The notes below the pieces were generated by a model. The model searched no databases, was not told the origin of the DNA, and was given only the letters and a program-made list of their open reading frames with translations. Both the position numbers and the translations under genes were made by a program. Below are positions 1 to 12,600 of a stretch of DNA of 64,000 nt, piece after piece. Position 1 is the stretch's first letter. Every line of letters begins with the position of its first letter. Source of the DNA: Stentor coeruleus (Eukaryota > Ciliophora > Heterotrichea > Heterotrichida > Stentoridae); the NCBI GenBank assembly GCA_001970955.1, contig MPUH01000109.1:1-64000 (forward strand), read 5' to 3'.

Positions 1-1106
1 ATACTAAAATAAGCAAATCCAAGATTGTTATAAAGGCATGCTAAAATAGAGTCACAAGGTTCAAGGGTATTTTCTTTAATATTTTTAAATTTTTCATAAA
101 ATTCAATAGATTTCATGATTTCATTTGTTTTAAAGTAATAATATCCAAAATAGTGATAAACAATTGAAAACTTAGGGTGATTAATATATTTAGTTCTTTC
201 CAAAATATTTTTACTTTTAGTAAGAAATTCAAAAGCTTTATTATCTTCATCAAATTTCAAATAAAGACTTCCTATATTATTATAGATTGTTATCAATTGA
301 GGATGATCATTTCGATGATTTTTTTCTAATATTTTTTTACTGCTAAGGTAAAATTGAAGTGATCTTTCATAATCATTCAGTTTATTATATAGAAAGCCTA
401 AATTGCTATAAATAACACTCAAGTTAAGGTGATCGTGATTATAATTTTTTTCTGAAATATTTTTACATTTTTCATAAACATCAAGAGCTTTAGTATTTTT
501 ATTAAGGGTTTCATAAAGGACTCCAAGATTGTTATAAATTTCTGCTAGTCTTGAATCATAAGGATTAAGTGCGCTTTCTCTTATATATCTGCAATTCTCT
601 AGGTACTTTAAACCGTTAACTTTATCATGAAGACCTAGATAATAGCTCCCTAGATTAATGTAAATTTTTGCTAATTCGGGATGATTATGAGGAAGAGATT
701 TTTCCATTACATCTTTATAGCTAATAAGTCTTTTAATTGCTTCATCATAGTTACCTACTACTCTCCCATTATAAACGCCAATAATATAGTTTAGTTCATG
801 TTGCCTTTTAGGAACTTTTTCTTGAATTTGCTTTATTTTTAAGTATCTTTCAGCATATAAACTTGCTTCAACCAAATTTTTGTCAGTAATATTGTAAAGA
901 CTATCTTTTACTTTAAATAAGACAAGCGCAAGCCTTTTATAAATTTTAGTATTTCCAGGGTGCATTATTGTAAAGTGCATCATCCTAATGTTTAATGCTT
1001 CACAATAATATCTATGTGCATCTTGATAATTACCCTTATTAAACTCTATATCACCTTTTTGTATATATAAGTTTGCCTGTACTATAACTTTTTTTAAAGA
1101 CTCCAT
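1..1106 (-). CDS. Kinesin-light-chain-type TPR protein, 3' end cut by window edge
   Basis: The ATG is the complement of 1104-1106 (MESLKKVIVQ...) and the frame stays open to base 1, so the C-terminal part lies outside the window. After about 130 helical residues come tandem 42-residue TPR units of the kinesin light chain/TPR_12 type, with the recurring pattern YNNLG.LY..L....KAL..YEK. Such arrays are protein-protein scaffolds; the partner cannot be told. It is a tandem paralogue of the gene at 1228-5872. Bases 1-593 align without gaps to 4770-5362 and are almost identical, while the N-terminal part from 594 is only about 80% similar by eye, which suggests gene conversion. By analogy with the neighbour, a kinase-like C-terminus may lie beyond the window. 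Confidence 0.85.
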   Translation of the reverse strand, partial: MESLKKVIVQANLYIQKGDIEFNKGNYQDAHRYYCEALNIRMMHFTIMHPGNTKIYKRLALVLFKVKDSLYNITDKNLVEASLYAERYLKIKQIQEKVPKRQHELNYIIGVYNGRVVGNYDEAIKRLISYKDVMEKSLPHNHPELAKIYINLGSYYLGLHDKVNGLKYLENCRYIRESALNPYDSRLAEIYNNLGVLYETLNKNTKALDVYEKCKNISEKNYNHDHLNLSVIYSNLGFLYNKLNDYERSLQFYLSSKKILEKNHRNDHPQLITIYNNIGSLYLKFDEDNKAFEFLTKSKNILERTKYINHPKFSIVYHYFGYYYFKTNEIMKSIEFYEKFKNIKENTLEPCDSILACLYNNLGFAYFS

Positions 1107-1227
1107 TATATTCATTATTATCAATCATGAACTATTTACATGAAAGTGCCCATTATTTTTTTATTAGTAAAACCTGTATCGAATAAGGGTTTTATGCTAA
1201 TTGATGAAGATAATTAATTTTAATAAG

Positions 1228-4200
1228 CTAATCTAAGATTCCCATATAAAATTTTGCATCTTGATATATCTCATTGAATGTAGCTCTATCTACAATATCA
1301 ACTTTCAGCATTTTCCTTAATTCCTTCCTAAGAAAGGCAAATTGAAATTCTTCAATTTTTTTATTAATATGCTCTTGTAACTCTTCTCTAAGCATTTTAT
1401 ATGAAATTTGTCTTAAACTATCTTTAACTATATAATCGTATCCTATAGTAAGCATTTCTATTATATGAATATCATAAGTAATGCCATATGTATTGAGATC
1501 ATTTATATCTATACCAAAAATATTTAGAAGACAAAGTCCTAATGAAAATATATTTGACTTGTAAGGATCATATTTTATATAGCTAATATTATAAGCCTTT
1601 CTGCACCAGGCTTTAAGTTCTGGAGAAAGAAATGGTTCTGTAATCCATTTCGAAGGTTTATAAGATTTAAATGAGTTTCCTTCATATATATTGTAGCAAA
1701 TAAATGAGTCAGCAAAATCACAAATTTTTATTTTATATGGAGATTTAACTAATATATTATATGGGCTCACATCATTATGGACAATATTGTTTTCTTTAAG
1801 AAGAAAGTAAGCCTTTATCAAGTTATAAAATAAAATTTTCATATCTCTAGCTGAAAAGTTTGGGTTTTGATTCATAAATTGCTTAAGATTAACTCCACAA
1901 TACTCAATGCCTATTTTTATTTGCCTAGAAGTAAATAAATTTACTGATGAATAATAATATATCTGTGGAAATGTGTCGGATTGCTTGGATAACTTCATAA
2001 GTATTTTTATTTCCTTGTATATTTTTGTGATATTATTCCAGTTATATGAATGATTTTTCATTTCCTTTTCAAATACATTGCATATAGAATTATGAGTTTT
2101 TACATTTAGATGCTTTTTTCGTTTGCTAAAAATATCTGCAAATACTTTAGAGCATTGAGAATAATGAACAATTACTTTGCTTTTACAATTAGAATCAAAA
2201 TTTCTTTTATATGTTTTAATTTTATCTGGTAAATTTATTTTTATTTCCACTTTAGCAGCATTTTCAGCATCTTTCAACAATGTTTGATTATCAGCCGCAT
2301 CTACTTTATTGTAAAATGACCCTAGAGAATTATATTTATAGATCTGTTTAGCTATATCTTTACTCATTTTATTGAATTCATTAGCTTTTCTGTTCTCATC
2401 AATTTTAGAGCATAGTAAACTTAGATTTTTATAAAACTCCATAAAATCATAAGTATTAGGATTTTGATGTTTTTTCCAAATTTTTTTACATATTTCATAA
2501 TGCTCAAAAGCATTTTTATACTGACTAATTGTGAAATAAAAGAATCCTAGATAATTATGAATTTTCGCCAGAAAAAGGTCATCAAGATTAGTTGATTTTT
2601 CTATAGTTAATTTGATTTTTTCAATAAACTCTAATAATTTTTCATTTTCATTCAATTCTAGATAAAAATAACAAAAATTGTTATAAACTATAATCAGATT
2701 AATAGTATCACTTTGAAGTATATTTTCTCTAATATTCCTACACTTTTCTAAAAGTTCAATCGCATACTTTTTATTATTCATCTTTGAATAAATAATGCTA
2801 AGATTGCTATAATTATTTGCTAGTTCAGAATAATGAAAACCACCTATTTTCTCAAAGATGCATTTACTTTTTTTAAAAAGTTCAAAAGCTTTTTCAAAAT
2901 CCTTTAGTTTCAAATAAACTGAACCTAAATTATAATATAGATTTCCAAACCTATAATCATCAGATAATACTCNTTTCAAAATCCTTTAGTTTCAAATAAA
3001 CTGAACCTAAATTATAATATAGATTTCCAAACCTATAATCATCAGATAATACTCTACATTCCCAAATACATCTGCACTTTTCTAAATACTTTAACCCTTT
3101 TTTAATCAAATTTAAATCTAAGTAAAAATTTCCAATGCTATAATAAATATCTCCTAAACTAGGATGATCAGCACTAAAAATTTTTTTTCTTATCAATTTG
3201 CACTTTTCAAAATATTCAAGAGCTTTCTTTTTATTGTTTAATTCTGAATATATAAAGCCTAAAATATTGTATAGTTTTCCTAGATGATAATGACAAGAAG
3301 ATAATTTTTTTTCCCAAATTTGTCTACTTTTTTCCGCTTGCTCAAAAGCTTTTTTATAGTCATTTAATTTTAAATAAAGCATTCCTAGATTGATATAAAT
3401 AACACCTAAGAATTGGTGATCATAGTAGAGATTTTTTTCAAATATTAATCTGCATCTTTCAAAGTATCGTAATGCTTTTTGACAATTATTAAGCTTTAAG
3501 TAAAACAAACCTAAACTGTTATATACTATTCCAAAATATACAAAATGTGAATTAGAGGTTTTTTTCATCATAGTTTTACATTTTTCAAGAATTTCAAAGG
3601 CTTTTTTAAATTTATTCATACTTAAATGTAGTAGACCTATATTGCAATATATAAAAATAAAATTCTCATAATTATATGTTGATAACTCATTGATTATTTT
3701 TTTACACTTTTTGTAATTGTTAAGGGCTTTAGTATTTTCACACAAATATGCATAAAGAACACCGAGCTGATTATATACTGTTGTAAGTTCATAAAGATCA
3801 GAGTTTGGAATTCTCTCATTTAAATATTTATTCATTATTAAATTTTTCAACTTTTCAAAAATTTCAATAGCCTTATTACTTTCATAAATAGAAATGTAGA
3901 GAAACCCTAAGTTATTATAAACCCTTGCTAAAATGTTGTGAAAAGGTTCAAATTCTTCTTCTGATATTTTTATACATTTTTCATAAAATATCTGAGCTTT
4001 TTTTAGTTTATCTATGCTCATATATGTTATACCGATATTGTTATAAATTGTAGCTAAAAGTTTTAAGTCTTTGCAAGTATCATTATTTAATATCTTTAAT
4101 CCCTTAAAATAAATTTTAAGAGCTTTCTTTTTTTGATTGAGATTTGAATAAAGCATACCTAAAATGTTATAGACTTTAGCAAGACAAATTTTATCAGGAA

Positions 4201-5872
4201 AAATACTACTTTCTAAAATAATCCTGCTTTTTTCTATAAGCTTAAGAGCTTTATTATTATCATTTAGGCTAATATAGAGATCTCCTAAATTATTATATAT
4301 TCCAACAAGGTGAGGACTATTTAAACCGAATTTTTTTTTCAAAATTGATTTTGATTTTTTTAAAATATCTAAAGCTTTATCCTTATCTCCCCTTATTAAA
4401 TACAATTGTCCTAAATTATTATAAATATTTGTCAGATTTAATTGATCATGTTTAATATTTTTTTCATTTATTTCCCTGCTTTTCTCGTAAAAATAAAATG
4501 CTTTATTAAGTTCATTACAATTAAAATAGCATAAGCCAAGATTGTTATAAATAATTGCCAGATCTGGATGATAAGGACTTAATAATTTTTCTTTAATTAT
4601 TCTGGTTTTTTTCAAGAATTTAAAAGCTTTTTTGTAATTGCCTTGATTAAGATGATACAAGCCTATATTATTGTATATTGTTGATAAATTAATATTAAAA
4701 GGATCAAAAATTTTTTGTGAAATTTCTCTACATTTTTTAAAAAGTTCAAAAGCCTTATCTTTCTGATTTATACTAAAATAAGCAAATCCAAGATTGTTAT
4801 AAGTGCATGCTAAAACAGAGTTACAAGGCTCAAGGGTATTTTCTTTAATATTTTTAAATTTTTCATAAAATTCAATAGATTTCATGATTTCATTTGTTTT
4901 AAAGTAATAATATCCAAAATAGTGATAAACAATTGAAAACTTAGGGTGATTAATATATTTAGTTCTTTCAAAAATATTTTTACTTTTAGTAAGAAATTCA
5001 AAAGCTTTATTATCTTCATCAAATTTCAAATAAAGACTTCCTATATTATTATAGATTGTTATCAATTGAGGATGATCATTTCGATGATTTTTTTCTAATA
5101 TTTTTTTACTGCTAAGGTAAAATTGAAGTGATCTTTCATAATCATTCAGTTTATTATATAGAAAGCCTAAATTGCTATAAATAACACTCAAGTTAAGGTG
5201 ATCGTGATTATAATTTTTTTCTGAAATATTTTTACATTTTTCATAAACATCAAGAGCTTTAGTATTTTTATTAAGGGTTTCATAAAGGACTCCAAGATTG
5301 TTATAAATTTCTGCTAGTCTTGAATCATAAGGATTAAGTGCGCTTTCTCTTATATATCTGCATTTCTTTAGGTATATTAGGCCATTTATATTATCATGTA
5401 GTCTCAGATAAAAGTGTCCTAGATTTATATAAATTTTTGATAGGTCGGGATGATTATAAGGAAGGCATTTTTCCATTACTTCTTTATAGCTAATAAGTCT
5501 TTTAATTGCTTCATTATAATTTTTTACTACTCTTCCATTATAAACGCTAATGATATAATTTAGTTCATGTTCGATTTTAGGAACTTTTTCTTGAATTTGT
5601 TTTATTTTTATGTATCTTTCAGCACATAAATTTGCTTCAACCAAATTTTGATTATTATCATCGCAAGGATCATCTCCTAATTTAAACAAAACAAGCGCAA
5701 GCCTTTTATAAATTTTAGCATTTCCAGAGTTCATTCTTGTAAAATTCATCATCCTAATGTTTAATGCTTCGCGATAATATTTATGTGCATTTTGGAAATT
5801 ATTACTATGAAACTCTATATCACCTTTCTGAATATATGAGTTTACCTTTGCTATTGTTTCTAAAGACTCCAT
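1228..5872 (-). CDS. Giant TPR-array protein with C-terminal protein kinase-like domain (frame broken by scaffold join)
   Basis: The start is the ATG at 5872 (MESLETIAKV). About 25 tandem TPR units of 42 residues fill 5872 to about 2330, each matching Y..LG.LY..L.....KAL...EK...I.EK. Bases 2300-1228 encode a protein kinase-like domain: a catalytic loop HNDVSPYN (HRD changed to HND, catalytic Asp and Asn kept), CDFADS in place of DFG, LSPEL in place of APE, and an NIFSLGL helix F. A clear VAIK lysine is not obvious, so activity is uncertain. The frame breaks at the N at 2973, where 81 bp are repeated on both sides (2892-2972 and 2974-3054). Dropping one copy joins the halves into one protein of roughly 1,525 residues, so the break looks like an assembly artefact. 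It may be a signalling scaffold with the kinase brought to TPR ligands. The kinase family is not identified. Confidence 0.8.
2892..3054. repeat. 81-bp direct repeat around a single N (likely contig join)
   Basis: Bases 2892-2972 and 2974-3054 are the same 81 bp separated by one N. Collapsing the copies restores the TPR-kinase frame, so this is most likely two overlapping contig ends laid end to end rather than a biological duplication. Confidence 0.9.
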
Positions 5873-6338
5873 TATATATAATAAAACTAATTATATTTTG
5901 AATAAGAGTTTAATTTTATGATTTATATCATATAAGATAATTTTATCAAGCAGAATTTTGATAATAATAAATTGCGATGTTTACTAAAACTAAATGGATT
6001 CACTTGAAAAATAATAGATCATCTAAACCAAAATTAATTATATTGACTATCTTATTGTTTATTAACAAAGTCTAATTCATTTTTTATTATGAATTCTTAT
6101 ATATGCTTATGATTTTTATCTTAAAATTCGAGACTGTATTAGAGTAATTAGTTTTCAATATTTTAATGCATTTCTTATAATTAAGTATTATATGAATACT
6201 ATCAGGAGTAATAATGCCAGGCAATTTTCTTCTAACAGTCTATTTTTATATATATAGAATCTTTGAATTTTACATAAACGTTAATAGCTTACTAACCCAT
6301 AATGCGGCGATGATTTATACTTATTGATAAAAAAAATA

Positions 6339-6420
6339 TTTAATAAGCTAATCTAAGATTCCCATATTAAATTTTGCATCTTGATAAATCTTATCAAATG
6401 TAGCTCTTTCTACTAAATCC
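6339..6420 (-). pseudogene. Relic of the 3' end of a further TPR-kinase copy
   Basis: About 80 bp closely match 1218-1300, the last codons of the neighbouring TPR-kinase gene. The minus strand reads ATFDKIYQDAKFNMGILD then stop, against ATFNEIYQDAKFYMGILD in the intact gene. The similarity stops abruptly at about 6420 and no upstream coding remains. It is the stump of another tandem copy, so the array once extended further right. The rest of 5873-6701 holds no gene that I can see; 6400-6701 is C-rich and almost free of G. Confidence 0.8.
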
Positions 6421-6701
6421 CCAAAACTCTATCACAAACTTATTCCCAGAGCAACAAAAATCTTAATCATAATCTTTACTTAATTAAATAATCTTTTATA
6501 ATAATCCAAGTTAATCAATAAAAGTAATTACCTAAAATCCTCACATTTCTCCAAAAAAAAAAAATCTTACCTTCATATTATCATAAAATATTCACCCCTT
6601 TAATCTAAATTTCCATACTCAAAGCATATAAAAGCCCTTTACCCAAACCTTTTTCTCCATCAAAATCCTCTTACTTTACCTAACCATACTTATAATCTAA
6701 A

Positions 6702-7667
6702 ATGGATGTGAATATGGCTCAGCTAAAATCTCATACATTAGAAAACACACAAACCATCGAGCATCCATCATCAGGAGGTAAAGCTCTATCCGATATCTTC
6801 GATAACCTCACTCTAGAAATAATCGAAGAAAATCCTGATGATATGATAATCGACATCAAAGGTATTGAAGCTCCATTAGCTAATGCATTACGAAGGATAA
6901 TGATATCTGAAGTTCCAACAATGGCTATTGAAGATGTTGATCTATATCAAAATACATCAGTAATTCCTGATGAAGTCTTGGCTCATAGACTAGGGCTTAT
7001 CCCAATATACGCAGAACCAGAGAAGTTTAAATACAAAACTCAAGAAGATAGCCACAATGGTGAAAACTCGATTTTGTTTAAACTTCATGTTAAATGCATA
7101 AGATTACAAGACAAGTCAATACAAAATGAAAATGTTTATTCAAGAGATCTTATATGGAGTCCATTGCCAGGACAAGAAAAAATGCATATCGCCCCAGTCC
7201 ATTCTGATATTCTTATAGCAAAATTAGGTCCTGGTCAAGAAATTGAAGCTGAATTATGGTGTGAAAAAGGTATTGGAGCTACACATACAAAATGGTCACC
7301 TGTATGTACTGCTAGTTATAGACTTATGCCATCTATAACATTAAGTCAAATACTTAAAGGGGAAAATGCTAAAGCGTTAAAGAGAAAATGTCAAGCTAAG
7401 GTTTTTGATATTGAAGATGGGAAAGCTATTGTTGCTAATATGAGAGATTGTACTTCGTGTAGAGAATGCTTAAGGGATGAGAATTTTGGAGTTGTTCTTG
7501 GGAAAGTTAAAGATCATTTTATATGTAAGGGATATTTAGTTAGTATTGAAAGTACGGGGATTTTAAAACCTAGAAGGATACTTAGAGATGCGATTTTGAT
7601 ATTGAAGAAAAAAGCTCGTGATTGGATAGATATTATTAATGTGTATAAGCATACACCTAAGAGCTAA
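6702..7667 (+). CDS. POLR1C: DNA-directed RNA polymerases I and III subunit RPAC1 (AC40 / POLR1C)
   Basis: This 321-residue protein is the alpha/RPB3-like subunit shared by Pol I and Pol III, which pairs with AC19 to nucleate enzyme assembly in the nucleus. The signature is near residues 55-105: IEAPLANALRRIMISEVPTM, then an asparagine-rich step and DEVLAHRLGLIPI, the alpha-motif typical of RPAC1/RPB3 proteins. Cysteines in the insert domain (CTSCRECL, around 250) and a C-terminal dimerisation segment ending KKKARDW are also visible. The first ATG (6702) follows a G-poor leader; a second ATG lies four codons later. Full length for the family, no intron needed. It converges with the MFS gene, with 23 bp between stop codons. 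Confidence 0.93.
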   Translation: MDVNMAQLKSHTLENTQTIEHPSSGGKALSDIFDNLTLEIIEENPDDMIIDIKGIEAPLANALRRIMISEVPTMAIEDVDLYQNTSVIPDEVLAHRLGLIPIYAEPEKFKYKTQEDSHNGENSILFKLHVKCIRLQDKSIQNENVYSRDLIWSPLPGQEKMHIAPVHSDILIAKLGPGQEIEAELWCEKGIGATHTKWSPVCTASYRLMPSITLSQILKGENAKALKRKCQAKVFDIEDGKAIVANMRDCTSCRECLRDENFGVVLGKVKDHFICKGYLVSIESTGILKPRRILRDAILILKKKARDWIDIINVYKHTPKS

Positions 7668-7690
7668 TAAGATTTGGATATAAACTTTTT

Positions 7691-8974
7691 TTAGGGTTTA
7701 GGGATTAATTGGTCTTTGAAAGTATTTTTTAAGTTAGTTTTGCAGAACAGCTCAGGGATCATTTGAGTAAATAGACAATAAATCAAAGAGAATAAAAAAC
7801 AAAATATTATAAAACACACACATGCTGTTTGGATGCTATATAAATCACTAATAAAACCAGCATATATCGGTCCTAATATTTCCCCAATGCTAGACGCCAC
7901 CTGCACAAAAACTGAAATTTTATCGTTAAGTTCATCATTTTTAGGATATTTGTATGATGAATGTGCCGCATTTATAATATAAGGAACAGAAAATACTATA
8001 TAAATCTTACAATAAATCAAACACTCTCCAATACCAATAAATGGTAACCCTATAATACTAATTTCTTTAAAACTTATCAAATATCCTGCAGAACCTAATA
8101 ATAAATATCCAAAACCAAGAATCCACAATCCTACTATCATTGGGTATCTTTCCTCATTGATTTTAAATATTTTCGCAAAAACAAGGGCACAAATTAAATA
8201 TGAAATTGTTTCAAGACTAAAAACAAAACCTACTTCAATATTAGAAAAACCAAAATTCCCGAGATGAATTTCTAATATAGTCCCAAGCAGACCAAACTGA
8301 AATAAGAAAATAAAATCCATGATAAGCGTAAAAAATATTTTCTATGTAAAAATCACAGGCTTTAAGGCTAAAGATAAAGGGATTAAAGAGGTATTGTGCA
8401 TTTCATAAGGGCGAAATGTTTGAAGGAAATATGATGTTATTGGTAATGCTAAAAGAAACAAACACCCAAAGACTATAAATGATATCCCGATTCCTATTTT
8501 TTCCATAAATGGGCCGCATAAAGATCCAAGTATTAGGCCTACAGAAATGGCAACTTCCATTTTTCCAATCATTTCTGGGATTTTCTCAGGGTAATCAGAA
8601 GTGAACACTGAAATTGCTGCTACTAGGCCACAACTCATTGAAATACCTACAAATATTCGATTAAGTATACTAAAAATAGCAAATCCATAAATATCAGTTA
8701 GAAGAATAGGTGAAAAAACTAGCATTGAAAGTCCAGAAAAAGTTATACTAAGCTGAATTACTGTTTTCCTACCGATTTTATGTATTGTTTTACTTAAGAT
8801 ACAAGAACAAATAATATTGCATAATGGGTTTATACTGAAAACTATTCCTACTTGTGATAGTGGGAAATCTTTGGATTCAGCGATTTTTGGAAAAAAAGTA
8901 AAAATGCAGGTGTTTGAGATAAAGGCCATGATGAGATATGAGTAGATTGATAATTCCTTTGCAAATTCACCCAT
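7691..8974 (-). CDS. MFS transporter, one 15-nt intron
   Basis: The spliced product is about 422 residues with roughly 12 hydrophobic segments. The first exon starts MGEFAKELSIYSYL at 8974. It holds a motif-A-like loop (SKTIHKIGRKTV) between segments 2 and 3 and a second-half-type GPFMEKIG loop. The second exon has LGPIYAGFISD, the corresponding loop of the C-terminal six-helix bundle. The in-frame stop at the end of exon 1 lies inside a GT...AG intron at 8342-8356; removing it fuses ALKP to KIFFTLIMDF in frame. The general look resembles SLC18/drug:H+ antiporter-type MFS proteins, but the substrate cannot be assigned. Confidence 0.85.
8342..8356 (-). other. 15-nt spliceosomal intron
   Basis: On the minus strand it reads GTGATTTTTACATAG. 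Its removal takes out an in-frame TAG and joins the two halves of the MFS transporter. Confidence 0.9.
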
Positions 8975-9699
8975 TTATTAAAAAAAAATAGGAATTTGGT
9001 TTGATATAAAAAATCTGATTTTGATCTAAGTAATATGCTTATAATAGATTTTCTNTGGTTTGATATAAAAAATCTGATTTTGATCTAAGTAATATGCTTA
9101 TAATAGATTTTCTTATTTTTTTAAAATTATGATTAAGAATGATTTATTGTACTTTAGTGTATGCCTTATAAACAAACATGTGACTGTTTCAGCTTGTTAG
9201 TTTCTATCAGAAATGTTTGGAATTACAAAATTTCTTTTATAATTTTTTTCTCAATACAGTCAAGCATTTTCTCTCATGCTTTTTTTTTATTACTCCCATA
9301 AGTTTAATACCTTAAAATGATATTTTATAGTAAAAGTTTTAAAATCAAGATATAATTATTTGATAAATTAGTTAAAATGATGGGAGATGAAATTTAGCCA
9401 TGCCAATAAAAAACTATCTTCTTATAAAAGATGCTTAACTTTTATATGATTAAATGTAGCTGATTTCCTGATTTTAGAATATAGATAACAAGATTCTAAT
9501 CTATCAATAGAAATAATATTTTTATACTCTAGTTGTTATTTGTAGTAAAAATAGCTATTTACCTAAATCTCAATATGCCTCCTTTTGCCCCTGAATATTT
9601 CCCCAACTTCATAAACTTAAAATCTTTCTGTAACTAAGCCAACAACATTTTTTGGCTTAAAAAAAGTCATAAATTATTTTTCCTTATCAACCCAATATA
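8975..9699. other. Intergenic region with a 58-bp direct repeat around an N
   Basis: This is a divergent promoter region between the MFS gene (minus) and the PH protein (plus). Bases 8997-9054 recur at 9056-9113 on either side of the N at 9055, the same join pattern as at 2973. The right end (about 9560-9699) is C-rich and G-poor. I see no gene. Confidence 0.75.
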
Positions 9700-12600
9700 A
9701 TGATTAGCATGCAATTTGAAAAAGCTCGAAATCTTGAAGGGTATCTCAAGAAAAAAAGTTCAATAAAATTTGCAGGGTATCATAAACGTTATTTTATGAT
9801 AAGAGACTCTGGGAAAATACTTGCATATTTTACTAGGAAGCCAAAAGCTGGGGATGAGCCTAAAGGTGTTCTATTGTTGAATTTGATATCTTCCATAGAA
9901 GCCAAAACTGAGACTAAATTTATTTTACACTACCCCGAAAAGCAATTTATTCTCCGTGCTGATAATTATGATTCTCAAAATCTTTGGGTATCTGCTTTAA
10001 AAACATTATCGGAAAAGGCTAAAGAAGTTTCAGAATCACTAACAAGAAGCCTAAGTTGGAAAGATAAAAAATTAGCAATCGATGTGGCTAAAAGCGTCAA
10101 AATCGAAATAGAATCTCCAGCTCCAGCTCCAAGACTAAGTGACACTTCTGATTTAAATATTCAAATCATGGTAACAAAAAGTATATGGAGATATCTCTCA
10201 GAATACCTAGACAACTTATTAAAAAGACATTTACATTGTGGGTTTCTAAATAAACGTAGTAAAGGATCAGTGAAATATTTCCAAAAACGTTGGTTTATAC
10301 TAGTAAGCGGAAACCCAATAATCTCAAGTCTAGATGGTGAAACATTAACTGAAGAGTTTTTCCCTCCTTGGATGCACTTGAATCATATATACTATTTTAA
10401 ATGGGCAGGAAATACTGATGATTCAGATGTACAAGGAGAGATCCCAACACGTTTAGTGACTATACGTGTTAAAGATATGACAAATTCTCACGACTCAGGG
10501 AATAGTTTTTTATTAGACTTAGGAAACAGGATATTCCATCTAAACGCAGAAAACGAAGAACAAATGAACAACTGGATCAAAGCAATATCAGCTTCTAAAG
10601 AAAATGCTCAAGACATAACAACAAGTATAACAGGTAAACCAAAATACGTAAAAAAAATAATTCAACTTTTTGATATCAACGGCAAGGAAGCTATGAATAA
10701 AAAAGTATCTGAAAAGTTCAAAGATAACATAAAAGACATATCTAAAAACCTAAAAGAAATCCTTAACACCCTTATGAATCTTATAGAAGATATGGTAGAA
10801 ACTATAGATGGTCTTGTCTCTAATACTCATCAAAGATTAGATATAGCAGAAATTTATGCTCAAACTTTTCATAAACATATTTGTGATTATATAAAACAAT
10901 TATGGAAAAATTCTTATACAGAAATGACTTTAGAAAACTTAATGGACCTTATAATATGGACATATAAATATGACAACAAATTAAGTTTGGTAGGTATTGA
11001 TGATGATAAAATCTTAAATGGAATAAAAATCCTTTCTAATGAATATACTATAAAATACTTTGATATAGTATGTTTAAATATATATAAAAGTATAAAAAAA
11101 GCTATATCAGACAATGTGGATATTGAAGATTTATCAGGTAGATATATAGTTTGTTATAATGAACTTGTTTATTATATAAATCTTATGTTTGAAAAAATAC
11201 AATCTTGTGATTGTAATGAATTCTCTGAAAAAGTTCTTGAAACTATAAGAGAAATAGTTTTTTGTTATAAAAATGCTGTTACTGAAATATGTGAAAGGAA
11301 TTTTCTTATACCTATAAAATGTATTGTAGGGTTTTGTAATGATATAGTTATGATCATAGAAAAATTCAAAGCTTGGCAAGATATTGTGAAATATACAATA
11401 GATGCATCGATTATAAATCATAATCTTAAGACTAAAGAAACTACATTAGAGATAGTAAATTTAGGGAAAACTGTTAAGGATTTTTTTGCTTTGAGTTTGC
11501 TAGGTTTGATAAATGAAGCATTTGAATTACCGTTTAATGAAATGCATATGGATAAAATATTCCCACAAATAGTTTATGAACTTGATAGTTTGGAGAAATA
11601 TACTGAGAAAAAACTTATAAAATATGTTTGGTTTGGATTGATGGAGGCTGTAGTTAAAAAATATGTTTTTTGTGTTTTTGTTAATAAAAAAGCTATGGAG
11701 ACTAAGTCAGTGCTTTTATTGACGGAAACTTTGAAAAGTGATGGGGATATGTTTAAGAAATATTTTTATCGTAGATTTGATAAAGAGGTCGTTGATAATG
11801 AGTTTCAGAGTTTGTATGACATAGTAGAATTCCTTGAATCTCTACCTATAAATGTATCTGGTGCATGTGAAAAAGTTAAAAAAACCCACGGCCAAGACTT
11901 TGACTTCTCCACTGCTGTAAAAACTATTTAGAAATATCTTATAGAACTCCGATCAGACTTAGATAAAACCGAGAAAAACACATGCATAAACCTAGTGAAA
12001 AATGTTCTTGAAAACATGAAAAGCGCTACAAAATCTTCATTCGAAAGCAAAAATGAAATTTTATTCTCAGGGACTTCAGTTGAAGATCTAAAAGAAGAAA
12101 AAGTTAAAAAAACCCTTGAACGAAAAGACAGTTTTTTAAAAGTGACAAAAGCTGAGGATTTTGAGAATGTAAAAGGATACCTTCAGAAAAAAAGCAGAAG
12201 CAAAATCCTAAAATGGCATGAAAGGTTTTTTTCTATAAAAAACAATCGGCTTTATTGGTATAAAAACCATAAATCCTTACAGCCAATAAGTTCAATAAAC
12301 TTAGATGATTTTATCTTAGACTATAAAGGGGGGAAAATTATGAGATTTAATGTTACAGTGCCTGAAAGAGTTATAAAACTACAAGCAAACACAACTGAGG
12401 ATAAAGAAAAATGGCTCAATGCCCTGAAAAAACCGAAAAGTACTGAAATTTCTGTATCACTCTATAAAGAAACATCTGCTGAAAGTATATATGAAGACTT
12501 CAATAACTTATCATCTACAAAAAACAACCTAATGAAAGTTGCAAATAAAATCATCACTGAAATACCAAAACGGAAAAACCCCAAAACCTTCAATGAAACC

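Noticed and set aside
2973-3054. A real frameshift in the TPR-kinase gene
   Set aside because: The shift coincides with an N between two identical 81-bp copies; removing one restores the frame, so an assembly join is more likely.
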